Source: an uncultured Verrucomicrobiota bacterium | Lineage (GTDB): Bacteria > Verrucomicrobiota > Verrucomicrobiia > Verrucomicrobiales > Akkermansiaceae | Length of the DNA stretch: 36,698 bases | Assembly: GCA_913063525.1 (NCBI GenBank) | Contig: CAJXYV010000010.1 | Span: 1-36,698 of the forward strand | Direction of reading: 5' to 3' | In this document: positions 1 through 7,995 of the stretch, in pieces | Numbering within the stretch: position 1 is the first letter of the stretch | Layout of the letters: every line of letters starts with the position of its first letter | The notes under the pieces: model-generated | What the model saw: only the letters and a program-made list of their open reading frames with translations | Told to the model about the DNA's origin: nothing | Database searches by the model: none | Program-made: the position numbers and the translations under genes

Positions 1-272
1 GCGATGCGGCAACGATCGCTCCGACCGGAGCCAAGTCGGGCACCAACTACGTTTATACGTTCAAGCGCACCGACGCCTCGGAAGCCGACGCCACGGTATC
101 AGTTGAGTATGGCAACAACCTGAGCGGTTGGACCCCGTACTCGATTGGTGCGACCACGTCATCGCCAGTCACCGTCACGGAAAACGACACCGCAGCTGAC
201 ACAGTGGTGGTGACCATTCCTAATGCGAGCGCGACGAAGTTCTTCGCCCGCCTCAAGGTGGTCGCTCCCTGA
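1..272 (+). CDS. C-terminal end of a secreted/surface protein (partial)
   Basis: An open frame runs in from the left edge (first complete codon at base 3) and stops with TGA at 270-272, giving about 89 residues. They are rich in T, V, A and S and look like a beta-sandwich. The motifs VEYGNNLSGW and TVTENDTAADTVVVTIP followed by the end FFARLKVVAP resemble the last domain of many large secreted Verrucomicrobiota proteins, which finish in R-L-K-V-x-x-P. The giant protein at 17269-27525 ends similarly (FYRLKVWLE), so the two may share a C-terminal surface or sorting module. The main body lies outside the window, so its function cannot be given. A terminator follows at once, separating it from the downstream cluster. 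Confidence 0.8.
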   Translation, partial: DAATIAPTGAKSGTNYVYTFKRTDASEADATVSVEYGNNLSGWTPYSIGATTSSPVTVTENDTAADTVVVTIPNASATKFFARLKVVAP

Positions 273-298
273 GCTTGGCGCGGCTGATTTCTAAAAAA

Positions 299-330
299 GC
301 GGCGAGTGATCCATTTCGCTCGCCGTTTTT
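299..330 (+). terminator. Rho-independent terminator
   Basis: A 10-bp stem (300-309 with 316-325, one G-U pair) with a 6-base loop is followed by TTTTT and preceded by six A. It lies 27 bases past the stop of the partial gene and should end that transcript. Confidence 0.85.
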
Positions 331-491
331 CGGATTCATCGTTCAGCGAGCTGGCCACGTTCGTTAATTCCCAGGATCAAACGAACCGCAAGGGGAGGGT
401 AGTGTTATTTGCCGATTTCTCGCTCGATCACCCCATCAGCAACCATCGAACTGATTCAATGGTGAAATGACCGTTCAAAGCCTAATCAAAC

Positions 492-722
492 CACTGTCCC
501 AACGGAAAAGATCACTGTCCTAACGGAAAAGATCACTGTTCCAACGGAAAAGATCACTGTTCAAACGGAAAAGATCAACGTCCCAACGGAAAAGAACACT
601 GTCCCAAAGGAAAAGAACACTGTCCCAAAGGAAAAGAACACTGTCCCAAAGGAAAAGATCAACGTCCCAACGGAAAAGATCACTGTTCCAACAGAAAAGA
701 TCAACGTCCCAGGGCAGAAGAA
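492..722. repeat. 21-bp tandem repeat array, 11 units
   Basis: Eleven directly abutting 21-bp units, consensus CACTGTCCCAACGGAAAAGA plus a final T or A. They start at 492, 513, 534, 555, 576, 597, 618, 639, 660, 681 and 702; the last is degenerate. Variants alternate CACTG/CAACG at the front and AACGG/AAAGG in the middle; GGAAAAGA is the most constant part. There are no unique spacers. The period is a multiple of 3, so several frames stay open and read as heptads (for example T-V-P-T-E-K-I on plus), but the plus frame has no start codon and no domain is recognisable. 21 bp is also two turns of B-DNA, so each unit presents the same helix face. The function is unknown. Confidence 0.95.
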
Positions 723-770
723 CATTGATCACGGAATCTCTTACAAAGCGAATGATGGGCGGAATTCCAA

Positions 771-782
771 TTTCTATAAAAA
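771..782 (+). promoter_or_regulatory. AT-rich promoter-like motif upstream of the cluster
   Basis: TTTCTATAAAAA contains a TATAAA that could act as a -10 element about 200 bases before the first cluster gene. The identical 12-mer recurs at 17241-17252 just before the giant lyase gene. No convincing -35 hexamer is visible at the right spacing in either place, so this is only a candidate. Confidence 0.25.
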
Positions 783-979
783 CACCCCCCGCTGGCTCGA
801 AGGGTTAAGATGGTGAACCCAGCTCAGACCATCCCTCAAGACCGATCGACACATCATCCGACTACCAGAATCCAAGGGAATATCCAACAATGTGGCATTC
901 CAAAGGAGTTTCAGCCATCCAAGGGCGGGAGCCGCAAACCAATTTATTTGTTAATTCACACGTTTTCAATCATTTAACC

Positions 980-3142
980 ATGATTCGGCTAAAATTTCAC
1001 TCCTGTTTCCACTGCCATTTACCACGAGTTCTGGGAGCCTCGTTCGTGGTTTTTGCGCTCGTGGGGACGGATCTCAACGCCGCCCCGGCAAGCGTGGCGC
1101 GCGCCAGCGAGTCTGATGCCCTGCTGCGCTCGATTCCGCAAAGTTTCGATCGTGCCGCCGCGCAGTACACCCGCCTGCTCGATCAGTCGAAGAACGAGCC
1201 GCTGATTCCCCGGTCATGGGCCGATGGCGTGCTGAAAGCGGTGGCTCCAAAAGACTGGACCAGTGGATTTTTCGCGGGTTCATTGTGGTACTTGTACGAG
1301 TACACTCACGACTCAAAATGGCTGGCGGCAGCCAAAGATTACACGGCGCGGGTCGAAAGTATCAAAGACTATAGCGGCAGCCATGATGTGGGTTTTATGC
1401 TCGGCTGCAGTTACGGCAACGGCTACCGCCTGACCAAAGACCCCGAATACCGGAATGTCATGCGCCAAGGTGCCGCAACGTTGGTGACCCGATACAATTC
1501 CAAGGTCGGGGCGCTGCGCTCCTGGGATCATGGCGACTGGAGCTATCCAGTCATCATCGATAATATGATGAATCTTGAGTTCTTGATGACGGCCGCCCGC
1601 GAAGGTGGGGATGGTCGCCTTCGGGATATCGCAATCTCGCATGCGGATAAGACTTTGAAAAATCAGTTTCGCGCGGACTACAGCAGCTTCCACGTCGTGG
1701 ATTATAACCCCGACAATGGTGAGGTGCTGGCTCGCAAAACACACCAAGGTGCCGCAGATAACTCCGCCTGGGCCCGCGGCCAAGCATGGGCCTTGTATGG
1801 ATTTACAATGATGTATCGCGAAACCGGCCGGCCTGCCTATCTGGTGCAAGCCAAGCATATCGCCGCCTACCTCATCAATCATCCCCAAATGCCGTCTGAT
1901 AAAATTCCCTATTGGGATTTCGATGCGCCAAGCATTCCTAACGCCCCGCGCGATGCATCCTCCGCAGCAGTCATGAGCTCGGCGCTGATCGAACTCAGCA
2001 GCCTGGTGGGTGGAGAACTCGGGATTCAGTTTCTGACCTTGGCGAGACAACAGCTCATTTCGCTCTCATCGCCCGCTTATTTCGCCAAGCCGGGTGACAA
2101 CGGGAACTTCATTCTGATGCACAGCGTGGGCAACCTGCCTGCCAAAAGTGAAGTGGATGTGCCGCTGAACTATTCTGATTATTACTATCTCGAGGCCTTG
2201 CTGCGCTATCGCACGCGGATGGATGCCGCCGATCTGAAAACAGCAATAGCCCCCCCCGCAGAGATCGTCCCAAATACTACTACCGCACAGCCGGTGAGCG
2301 CGGATGTACCAGCGGCCGAAACCAAAGCGCCAGAGGAGACCCCGCTCAATCTCCCAGGCAGCGAACCATTTATTTATCGCAAGGTCGGGAATGCCGAGAT
2401 GAGGCTCCACTGTGTGAAGCCCAAAGGCTGGTCGGTAGAAAACCGCAGAGCTTGTTTTGTCAGCTTCTTCGGCGGGGGCTGGAGCAGCGGGTCTCCTGCC
2501 AAAAGCATCGGCTGGGCCAAGTGGGCCGCCGACCAGGGCTTGGTCGGCGTCGCTCCTGACTATCGCACGCGCCTGCGTTTCGACGGGACGCCCGAGGATT
2601 GTGTTTCTGACGCCAGAGCCGCAGTCGCCTGGGTGGTCGCCCACGCCGCAGAACTGGGAATCGATCCTCAAAAAATCATTGTCGAGGGCGGTTCCGCAGG
2701 TGGTCACGTGGCTGCATGGACGGCGATCCCCGCCGCAGGTCCTGGCAACGATTCACCAGCAATGACCATGCAGCCTGCGGCCTTGGTTTTACTCAACCCC
2801 GTGACCGATACCACCGCCAGTGGTTATGGTGGACCGAAGCGCTTTAGCAACGATGCCGCTCGCGCTATGGCGTGTTCCATTCCCGATCAAATGCCCGCCA
2901 GGATGCCTCCTGCCATCGTTTTTCATGCCACGGGCGATACCACCGTCGCCTATGCCAATTCAGTCGCGTTCAAGGATAAACTGGTGAGCCAGGGGAATCG
3001 CTGCGAATTAGTGACCTTCGAAGGGCTGGGTCATTCATATAATTCTTCGAAGTTTGGTGAAGCGGGTAAGGCTGCAGATAAAAAAACTCGCGAAGATGTT
3101 GCAACTTTCCTCATCAGCCTCGGTTTGATGGCTAGGCAATAA
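980..3142 (+). CDS. GH88 unsaturated glucuronyl hydrolase fused to an alpha/beta-hydrolase esterase
   Basis: Predicted exported enzyme of 720 residues. The N-terminal half (about 45-420) is GH88-like: W-T-S-G-F-F-A-G near 93-100, HDVGFM (Asp136) and IIDNMMN (Asp194), matching the two catalytic Asp of unsaturated glucuronyl hydrolases, and an ARGQAW motif. This family hydrates and removes the 4,5-unsaturated uronic acid that lyases leave. The C-terminal half (about 475-720) is a carbohydrate-esterase-like alpha/beta hydrolase with oxyanion motif FFGGGW, nucleophile motif GGSAGG (Ser572), a late HATGD Asp and GLGHSY His. The linker is Pro/Ala-rich and contains an 8-base C run (2250-2257). I prefer the ATG at 980 because a signal peptide follows directly; an in-frame ATG at 890 would add 30 unlikely residues. 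First gene of the cluster. The exact ester removed is not predictable. Confidence 0.88.
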   Translation: MIRLKFHSCFHCHLPRVLGASFVVFALVGTDLNAAPASVARASESDALLRSIPQSFDRAAAQYTRLLDQSKNEPLIPRSWADGVLKAVAPKDWTSGFFAGSLWYLYEYTHDSKWLAAAKDYTARVESIKDYSGSHDVGFMLGCSYGNGYRLTKDPEYRNVMRQGAATLVTRYNSKVGALRSWDHGDWSYPVIIDNMMNLEFLMTAAREGGDGRLRDIAISHADKTLKNQFRADYSSFHVVDYNPDNGEVLARKTHQGAADNSAWARGQAWALYGFTMMYRETGRPAYLVQAKHIAAYLINHPQMPSDKIPYWDFDAPSIPNAPRDASSAAVMSSALIELSSLVGGELGIQFLTLARQQLISLSSPAYFAKPGDNGNFILMHSVGNLPAKSEVDVPLNYSDYYYLEALLRYRTRMDAADLKTAIAPPAEIVPNTTTAQPVSADVPAAETKAPEETPLNLPGSEPFIYRKVGNAEMRLHCVKPKGWSVENRRACFVSFFGGGWSSGSPAKSIGWAKWAADQGLVGVAPDYRTRLRFDGTPEDCVSDARAAVAWVVAHAAELGIDPQKIIVEGGSAGGHVAAWTAIPAAGPGNDSPAMTMQPAALVLLNPVTDTTASGYGGPKRFSNDAARAMACSIPDQMPARMPPAIVFHATGDTTVAYANSVAFKDKLVSQGNRCELVTFEGLGHSYNSSKFGEAGKAADKKTREDVATFLISLGLMARQ
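2250..2257 (+). repeat. Eight-C homopolymer at the GH88/esterase linker
   Basis: A C8 run encodes I-A-P-P-A exactly where the GH88 domain ends and the linker begins (about residue 424). A one-base slip would release GH88 without the esterase. Confidence 0.9.
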
Positions 3143-3146
3143 CTAT

Positions 3147-3169
3147 TTCATGCTTATAACAAGCATGAA
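3147..3169 (+). other. Perfect 9-bp inverted repeat between first two cluster genes
   Basis: TTCATGCTT and AAGCATGAA (3147-3155 and 3161-3169) are perfect complements around a 5-base loop, starting 4 bases past the stop codon. No T-run follows, so it is not a classical terminator; an mRNA-stabilising hairpin or an operator is possible. Confidence 0.5.
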
Positions 3170-3211
3170 GAACATCTATAATTTTATGTCAGAATTAGAC
3201 AAAGTCGAATC

Positions 3212-4990
3212 ATGAAATACTTCACATCCATCGCTACGGCCATTCTTTCACTTGGATCGCTCCACGCGGCCGATAAAAAACCGAATGTTCTCTTCATCGC
3301 GGTCGACGACCTTCGGCCCGAGCTTGGCTGTTATGGTAACACGCTCATCAAGACCCCGAACTTCGACCGTCTCGCCGCGCGCGGCACTGTCTTTAATCGT
3401 GCCTACTGCCAGCAAGCGGTCTGTGGTCCGTCACGCACTTCGTTGATGACGGGCAAGCGTCCCGATGCCACCCGCGTCTGGGACTTGGATACCCATTTCC
3501 GCGTCGCCATGCCTGACGTGGTCACTCTTTCTCAATATTTCAAGGTCAACGGCTATTTTGCCGCGGGCTTGAGCAAGATTTATCACCGCGGCCTAGAGGA
3601 TGGGCGCTCATGGAGTACGCCTAATTGGTACTCGAACGGAACTGCCGTTGATACCGATCTGATGGACTGGCGCAAGCAGATCAAGTCTACCCATAGCGTC
3701 ATCACCGAGGAATACTCCAATGCTGTTTCTGCCGAAGACAATGATAAGCCCAACAAGAAGGCAGGCAAAGAAGGCAAAGCTGGACCCGCCTTTGAAGTCA
3801 GCCCCAAGAGCGACGACCAGCTGCCCGATGGCGCGACCGCTGCCGAGGCGGTGAAGCGACTCCACGATTACAAGTCAAAGGCCGAGCCGTTTTTCCTCGC
3901 CGTCGGATTTCTCAAGCCGCATTTGCCATTTGTCGCGCCCAAGAAGTACTGGGATCTCTATGACCCAAATCAAATCCCCGTGCCTGTCAGTGACAAGCTG
4001 CCCACCGGCGCACCCGCTTTTGCCGGCCATACCAATGGTGAGCTTCACGCCTATCGTGGAGTGCCCGAGGGAAATCCGATTCCCACGGATTTTGCCAAAA
4101 CACTCCGCCACGGTTACTATGCCGCGATCAGCTACACTGACGCACAGATCGGGCGCTTGCTGGATGCTCTCGATGCGGAAGGTTTAGCCGACAACACGGT
4201 CATCGTGTTATGGGGAGATCACGGCTGGCATCTGGGTGAGCACGGAATTTGGGAGAAACACACCAACTTTGAGGTCGCTGCCCGCGCGCCGCTGATCATC
4301 AGTCTGCCCCAGCAAAAATCGGTTGGTAAAAAGTGCGATGCCACGGTCGAGTTTGTCGATATTTATCCCACTCTCGCCGATGTCTGCGGCTTGCCTGCAC
4401 CTGCGAATGTCGATGGCACCAGCTTGAAGCCATTCATCGAAAATCCAGAGGCGGGTTCGACGAAGATCGCCATGAGCCAATATCCGCGCAAGGCAGGCAA
4501 GACCGGCGGCGGAAATGTCATGGGTTACAGCATCCGCGACAACCGCTGGCGTCTCACGCTATGGCGCGAAGTCAACGGCACCAAGATCGTCTCCACCGAA
4601 CTGTACGACGAAAAAAATGACCCTAACGAGCTCGTCAACGTCGCCGACAAGCCAGAAAATAAGTCTGTGATCGAGTCGCTTTCCAAGAACCTTCCCCCAG
4701 TCCTAGCTCCCGAGGATAAATCAGCTCCCAAATACAAGAAGAACAAGCTCATTACTCCCACACCGGCTACGACAGAAACCAAGGCGAGTGATCCCTCGGA
4801 CAGGGGGGCAAAATTTGACAGGATCGACAAAGAAAAATCAGGGAAACTCACCCGCGAGCAATACATCGATAACCAAAAGGTGCCTGAGGAGGCTGCAGTG
4901 CGTTTTGACAAGTGGGATACAAACCACGATCGCATGCTGACCCGTGACGAGTTCGTCACCCAAGGCAAAGCAGTTAAGAAGAATCTGTGA
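3212..4990 (+). CDS. Iduronate-2-sulfatase-like sulfatase with C-terminal EF-hand tail
   Basis: Exported sulfatase of 592 residues that would hydrolyse sulfate esters on the polysaccharide. The signal peptide ends near residue 20 (HAA). The metal-binding VDD is at 31-33. C-G-P-S-R at Cys71-Arg75 is the sulfatase signature whose Cys must become formylglycine. WGDHGWHLGEHG supplies further active-site residues. The R-P-E-L-G-C-Y-G and V-W-D-L-D-T-H-F-R segments are typical of iduronate-2-sulfatase-like S1 enzymes. After a Lys/Pro/Thr linker the last ~65 residues (from about 527) form an EF-hand pair: a degenerate loop DKEKSGKLTREQ and a second loop DTNHDRMLTRDE in which the usual Gly6 is Arg, so calcium binding there may be weak. 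The tail closely resembles the free EF-hand protein encoded next. The natural substrate is inference. Confidence 0.92.
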   Translation: MKYFTSIATAILSLGSLHAADKKPNVLFIAVDDLRPELGCYGNTLIKTPNFDRLAARGTVFNRAYCQQAVCGPSRTSLMTGKRPDATRVWDLDTHFRVAMPDVVTLSQYFKVNGYFAAGLSKIYHRGLEDGRSWSTPNWYSNGTAVDTDLMDWRKQIKSTHSVITEEYSNAVSAEDNDKPNKKAGKEGKAGPAFEVSPKSDDQLPDGATAAEAVKRLHDYKSKAEPFFLAVGFLKPHLPFVAPKKYWDLYDPNQIPVPVSDKLPTGAPAFAGHTNGELHAYRGVPEGNPIPTDFAKTLRHGYYAAISYTDAQIGRLLDALDAEGLADNTVIVLWGDHGWHLGEHGIWEKHTNFEVAARAPLIISLPQQKSVGKKCDATVEFVDIYPTLADVCGLPAPANVDGTSLKPFIENPEAGSTKIAMSQYPRKAGKTGGGNVMGYSIRDNRWRLTLWREVNGTKIVSTELYDEKNDPNELVNVADKPENKSVIESLSKNLPPVLAPEDKSAPKYKKNKLITPTPATTETKASDPSDRGAKFDRIDKEKSGKLTREQYIDNQKVPEEAAVRFDKWDTNHDRMLTRDEFVTQGKAVKKNL

Positions 4991-5053
4991 GGTGCAAATC
5001 GCCTGTCAATCGTTCCATCAACCATCTTATATAATACTTACCGATAGAAATTC

Positions 5054-5584
5054 ATGAAAAAATTAATCCTTCTGATGACAGCAACCATGCTAGCGCCTTT
5101 GGCGTCCACGCGGGCCGTCGAGGCACCCACGCCTCCGGCAGCAACACCCGATGATCGCGGTAGCAAATTCGACAGCATCGACAAAGAGAAGGCTGGGAAA
5201 CTTAGCCGCGAGCAATACATTAAAAGCCAGAAGGTTGCCGAAGAGGCTGTGATCCGCTTTGAAAAATGGGATACGGATAAGGACGGATTTCTCACCCGCG
5301 ACGAGTATCTGAAAGTTGGAAAGACCAAGAAAGCGCCAGCCGAAGCATTACCTGCTAAACCTGCGCCCGTGTCTCCTGGGTCTGCCGATGAACGGGGAAC
5401 CAAATTTGATAATATCGACAAGCAAAAATCAGGTAAAGTCACCCGCGAACAATACCTCAAGAGCCAGAAGGTTCCGGAGGAGGCCGCGATCCGCTTTGAC
5501 AAATGGGATGCGGATAAAGACGGCTCGCTTACCCGCCAGGAATTCATCACTCAGGGTGGAAAAATCAATAAAGCCCAGCAATGA
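5054..5584 (+). CDS. Secreted EF-hand protein with two repeats
   Basis: A 176-residue protein with a signal peptide (first ~22 residues, ending T-R-A) followed by two copies of a ~60-residue EF-hand pair (about 32-92 and 111-171) joined by a Pro/Ala linker. Each copy has one degenerate loop (DKEKAGKLSREQ, DKQKSGKVTREQ) and one canonical calcium loop (DTDKDGFLTRDE, DADKDGSLTRQE). The copies are very like the C-terminal tails of the sulfatases on either side. It has no catalytic domain, so a role as calcium-dependent adaptor, scaffold or stabiliser is plausible but unproven. Small EF-hand proteins beside sulfatases are known in Planctomycetota and Verrucomicrobiota. Operon-like spacing (63 bp before, 57 bp after). 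Confidence 0.9.
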   Translation: MKKLILLMTATMLAPLASTRAVEAPTPPAATPDDRGSKFDSIDKEKAGKLSREQYIKSQKVAEEAVIRFEKWDTDKDGFLTRDEYLKVGKTKKAPAEALPAKPAPVSPGSADERGTKFDNIDKQKSGKVTREQYLKSQKVPEEAAIRFDKWDADKDGSLTRQEFITQGGKINKAQQ

Positions 5585-5641
5585 CCGTATGTGATCCCCT
5601 TATGGTGCACTTATCGAAAATCTACTAAATTTAAAAGAATC

Positions 5642-7210
5642 GTGAAAAAGACAATCCTCACGCTCGCATCGTTACTGCTTGCTCCGCTTGCAGTCAGTCA
5701 TGCAGCAGAATCCACCGCGCCGCGAAAGCCGAACATCGTTTTCATCCTCGCAGACGATCTCGGAAACGGCAATGTCAGCGCTTATGGCGCCGATCACTTC
5801 AAGACGCCCCAGATCGATGCTCTCGCCAAAAGTGGCATGCGCTTCGACCGCTGCTTCAGTGCTCCAGTCTGCGGACCATCGCGAGCTCTCCTGATGACGG
5901 GGCGCTATGGCTTTAGAACCGGCATGACGGGTAACGACAAGGAAAGCGCCAAGATCATGGCTGCCGCCACCGAGATCATGATGCCAAAGGTACTCAAGCC
6001 TGCAGGTTACGTCACCGGCCAAGTCGGCAAATGGAGTCAGGTGCCGCTGGAGCCTAGCGATTGGGGTTTTGATGAGTATTTGCGGTTCCAAGCGAGTGGC
6101 GACTACTGGAATACCCAGAAGCGCGCCGAAAACTACACGGTCAATGGCAAGCAGGTGCCATTGCCCGATGGCGTCTATCTTCCGGACAAGATGCATGAGT
6201 TCGCTGTTGACTTCATCAATCGTCACAAAGATGAGCCGTTTTACCTCTACTATCCGATGTCGCATGTCCATTCAGACATATTGCCGACACCCGACAGTGC
6301 TCCAGATAGCAAAGACTTGTTCATGGATAACATCAACTACATGGACAAGCTGGTGGGGAAACTCATGGCAGAGCTTGATCGCCTCAAGTTGCGGGAGAAT
6401 ACCATCGTCTTCTTCGTCGGCGACAACGGAGTGATTCCTGGGGAAAGCGATCGCTCCACGATCCGCGGACGACGTATTTCTGGGGCCAAGGGCACGATGC
6501 TGGAGGGCGGAAGTCTTGTCCCATCCATCGCCAGCTGGCCGGGAACAATTCCTGCCGACAAGGTCACCTCCAATCTAACCGACTTTTCTGACTTCTTTCC
6601 GACCATCACGGAACTGGCAGGTGGTAAACTGCCTGAGGGGGTGACGATCGACGGTAAGAGCTTTGCATCCACATTGAAAGGAGAGGCAACTACGCCGCGC
6701 CAATCGATCTTTGTGCAACTCGGCCGTCATTGGTACGCACGTGAGTCTGACTGGAAGTTAAATGAAGCGAACGAGCTATTTGACATGAAGGATGCGCCAT
6801 TTGTCGAGAAAGCGATCGCTGCTGACACGACCGATCCCGAGGCCATCGCCGCGCGCACGCGACTTCAAGCGGTACTTGCAAAACTTGATGTGACCTCCGG
6901 GAAAATCAGTCATGGCGATGGAACAGGCAAACACGCGGACAAAACCGAAACGGCGCCTAAAAAGGATAAGACCAAAGCGGCCAAGCCAACCGCGCCGGTG
7001 CAGCCGACCGAAGGCGCGACGGTCACCACGGATGACCGCGGTGCCAAGTTTGACAAACTCGACAAGGAAAAGTCCGGCAAGGTGACTCGCGAGGAATACA
7101 TGAAGAAGCAGTCAGACGCCGAAACCGGTGCCAAGCGTTTTGATAAGTTGGATGCCAACCAAGATGGCGTCCTCACCCGCGAGGAGTTTCTAGCACATCC
7201 TTCCAAGTAG
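5642..7210 (+). CDS. Arylsulfatase-like sulfatase with C-terminal EF-hand tail
   Basis: Exported sulfatase of 522 residues. I place the start at GTG 5642 because it is followed directly by KKTILTLASLLLAPLAVSHA, a clear signal peptide; a longer in-frame ATG at 5591 would put 17 charged residues before it. Motifs: ILADD (metal), C-G-P-S-R at Cys77-Arg81 (formylglycine site), GKW near the middle, and FFVGDNG. It is a paralogue of the sulfatase at 9525: shared Y-W-N-T-Q, DKLVGKL and a similar GDG-[ST]-G-[KR]-H-A C-terminal segment. The last 60 residues (from about 463) are an EF-hand pair with loops DKEKSGKVTREE and DANQDGVLTREE, both close to consensus, so calcium binding is likely. The specific sulfate ester is unknown. 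Confidence 0.92.
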   Translation: MKKTILTLASLLLAPLAVSHAAESTAPRKPNIVFILADDLGNGNVSAYGADHFKTPQIDALAKSGMRFDRCFSAPVCGPSRALLMTGRYGFRTGMTGNDKESAKIMAAATEIMMPKVLKPAGYVTGQVGKWSQVPLEPSDWGFDEYLRFQASGDYWNTQKRAENYTVNGKQVPLPDGVYLPDKMHEFAVDFINRHKDEPFYLYYPMSHVHSDILPTPDSAPDSKDLFMDNINYMDKLVGKLMAELDRLKLRENTIVFFVGDNGVIPGESDRSTIRGRRISGAKGTMLEGGSLVPSIASWPGTIPADKVTSNLTDFSDFFPTITELAGGKLPEGVTIDGKSFASTLKGEATTPRQSIFVQLGRHWYARESDWKLNEANELFDMKDAPFVEKAIAADTTDPEAIAARTRLQAVLAKLDVTSGKISHGDGTGKHADKTETAPKKDKTKAAKPTAPVQPTEGATVTTDDRGAKFDKLDKEKSGKVTREEYMKKQSDAETGAKRFDKLDANQDGVLTREEFLAHPSK

Positions 7211-7233
7211 GCCATGAATGGATCAACGCCCTC

Positions 7234-7995
7234 ATGCATCGCACTCTGAAATCCACCAGTTTTATTCTCTGCCTCAGTTTCTCGCCGTTGCTGTTGGCAG
7301 GTGAGCCAACTTCTAAAAATCCGATAGAGTCGTCTCGGTCCACAGCCGGTGAGTTGCTCTATCAGGATGATTTCGACAATGACTTATCTCAGTGGGTGGT
7401 CGAGCAAGCGTCTGGCGGGGCAACCCGTTTGATCGATGGCATGCTGGACATCGACGATGCCGCGGGATGCACGGTCTGGTTCAAACACAAAATCGATGGT
7501 CCCGTCTCGATTGAATATGAGGCAAAGATGGTTCAACTCGGTGGCCCCAACGACCGCAACAGCGATCTGAATTGCTTCTGGATGGCGACAGATCCTGAGC
7601 ACCCTGAGAATCTTTTCACCAACAGCCAGCAACGTGGCGGTGACTTTAAGAAATACGACTCGCTCCAACTCTACTACGTGGGCTACGGCGCCAATGAAAA
7701 CAAGACGACCCGCTTTCGCCGTTACCCTGGTGACGGCACCAAGCCCTTGCTGCCGGAGCACGACCTGAAGGACGAAAAAATGATGAACACCCCAAACCGG
7801 ACCTTGAAGATTCAACTCATTGCCGATGGCGGCAGGATCCAATACCTGCGGGACGGCGTGACCATCTTTGACTTCGCTGACCAAGCCCCTTTCCGCAGCG
7901 GCTGGTTTGGATTCCGGACGCTGAGGAATCACATGAAAATGGAACACTTTCGCGTCTATCGTCTCGCCACCCACAAGGGGAAATCCGATCAATGA
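7234..7995 (+). CDS. Secreted DUF6250-like beta-sandwich protein
   Basis: A 253-residue protein with a signal peptide (about 1-22). The body resembles DUF6250: a D-D-F-D-N-D-L-S-Q-W start, DLNCFWMATDP, a Y-Y-V-G-Y-G-A-N-E-N segment, FRRYPGDG, LPEHDL, and a G-W-F-G-F-R-T-L-R-N-H-M end. It is probably a concanavalin-A-like jelly roll. This family is frequent in polysaccharide-degradation loci and its length fits a single-domain member. Whether it binds or cleaves glycan is not known to me; conserved His, Asp and Arg in these segments make an enzyme possible. Its stop overlaps the next start by 4 bases (ATGA), so translation is probably coupled to the PL6 lyase downstream. Confidence 0.75.
   Translation: MHRTLKSTSFILCLSFSPLLLAGEPTSKNPIESSRSTAGELLYQDDFDNDLSQWVVEQASGGATRLIDGMLDIDDAAGCTVWFKHKIDGPVSIEYEAKMVQLGGPNDRNSDLNCFWMATDPEHPENLFTNSQQRGGDFKKYDSLQLYYVGYGANENKTTRFRRYPGDGTKPLLPEHDLKDEKMMNTPNRTLKIQLIADGGRIQYLRDGVTIFDFADQAPFRSGWFGFRTLRNHMKMEHFRVYRLATHKGKSDQ

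Larger units (their letters stand above)
331..979. other. Long intergenic region between terminator and polysaccharide cluster
   Basis: There is no convincing gene in these 649 bases. The stretch 331-491 shows nothing recognisable. A 21-bp tandem array occupies 492-722. From 723 to 979 the sequence should hold the promoter of the downstream cluster. An AT-rich TTTCTATAAAAA at 771-782 could be a -10-like element but no matching -35 box is evident. An alternative upstream start for the first cluster gene lies at 890. Confidence 0.6.

Noticed and set aside
492-722. CRISPR array
   Set aside because: Units abut each other with no unique spacers, are 21 bp, and no cas gene is near.
520-732. 70-residue minus-strand protein rich in W, D, L and F
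   Set aside because: It is the 21-bp repeat read in one frame, with no signal, no domain and no evidence of initiation; listed only as an observation on the array.
1313-2050. Antisense 245-residue frame inside the GH88 gene
   Set aside because: It overlaps well-conserved GH88 motifs and has no domain of its own.
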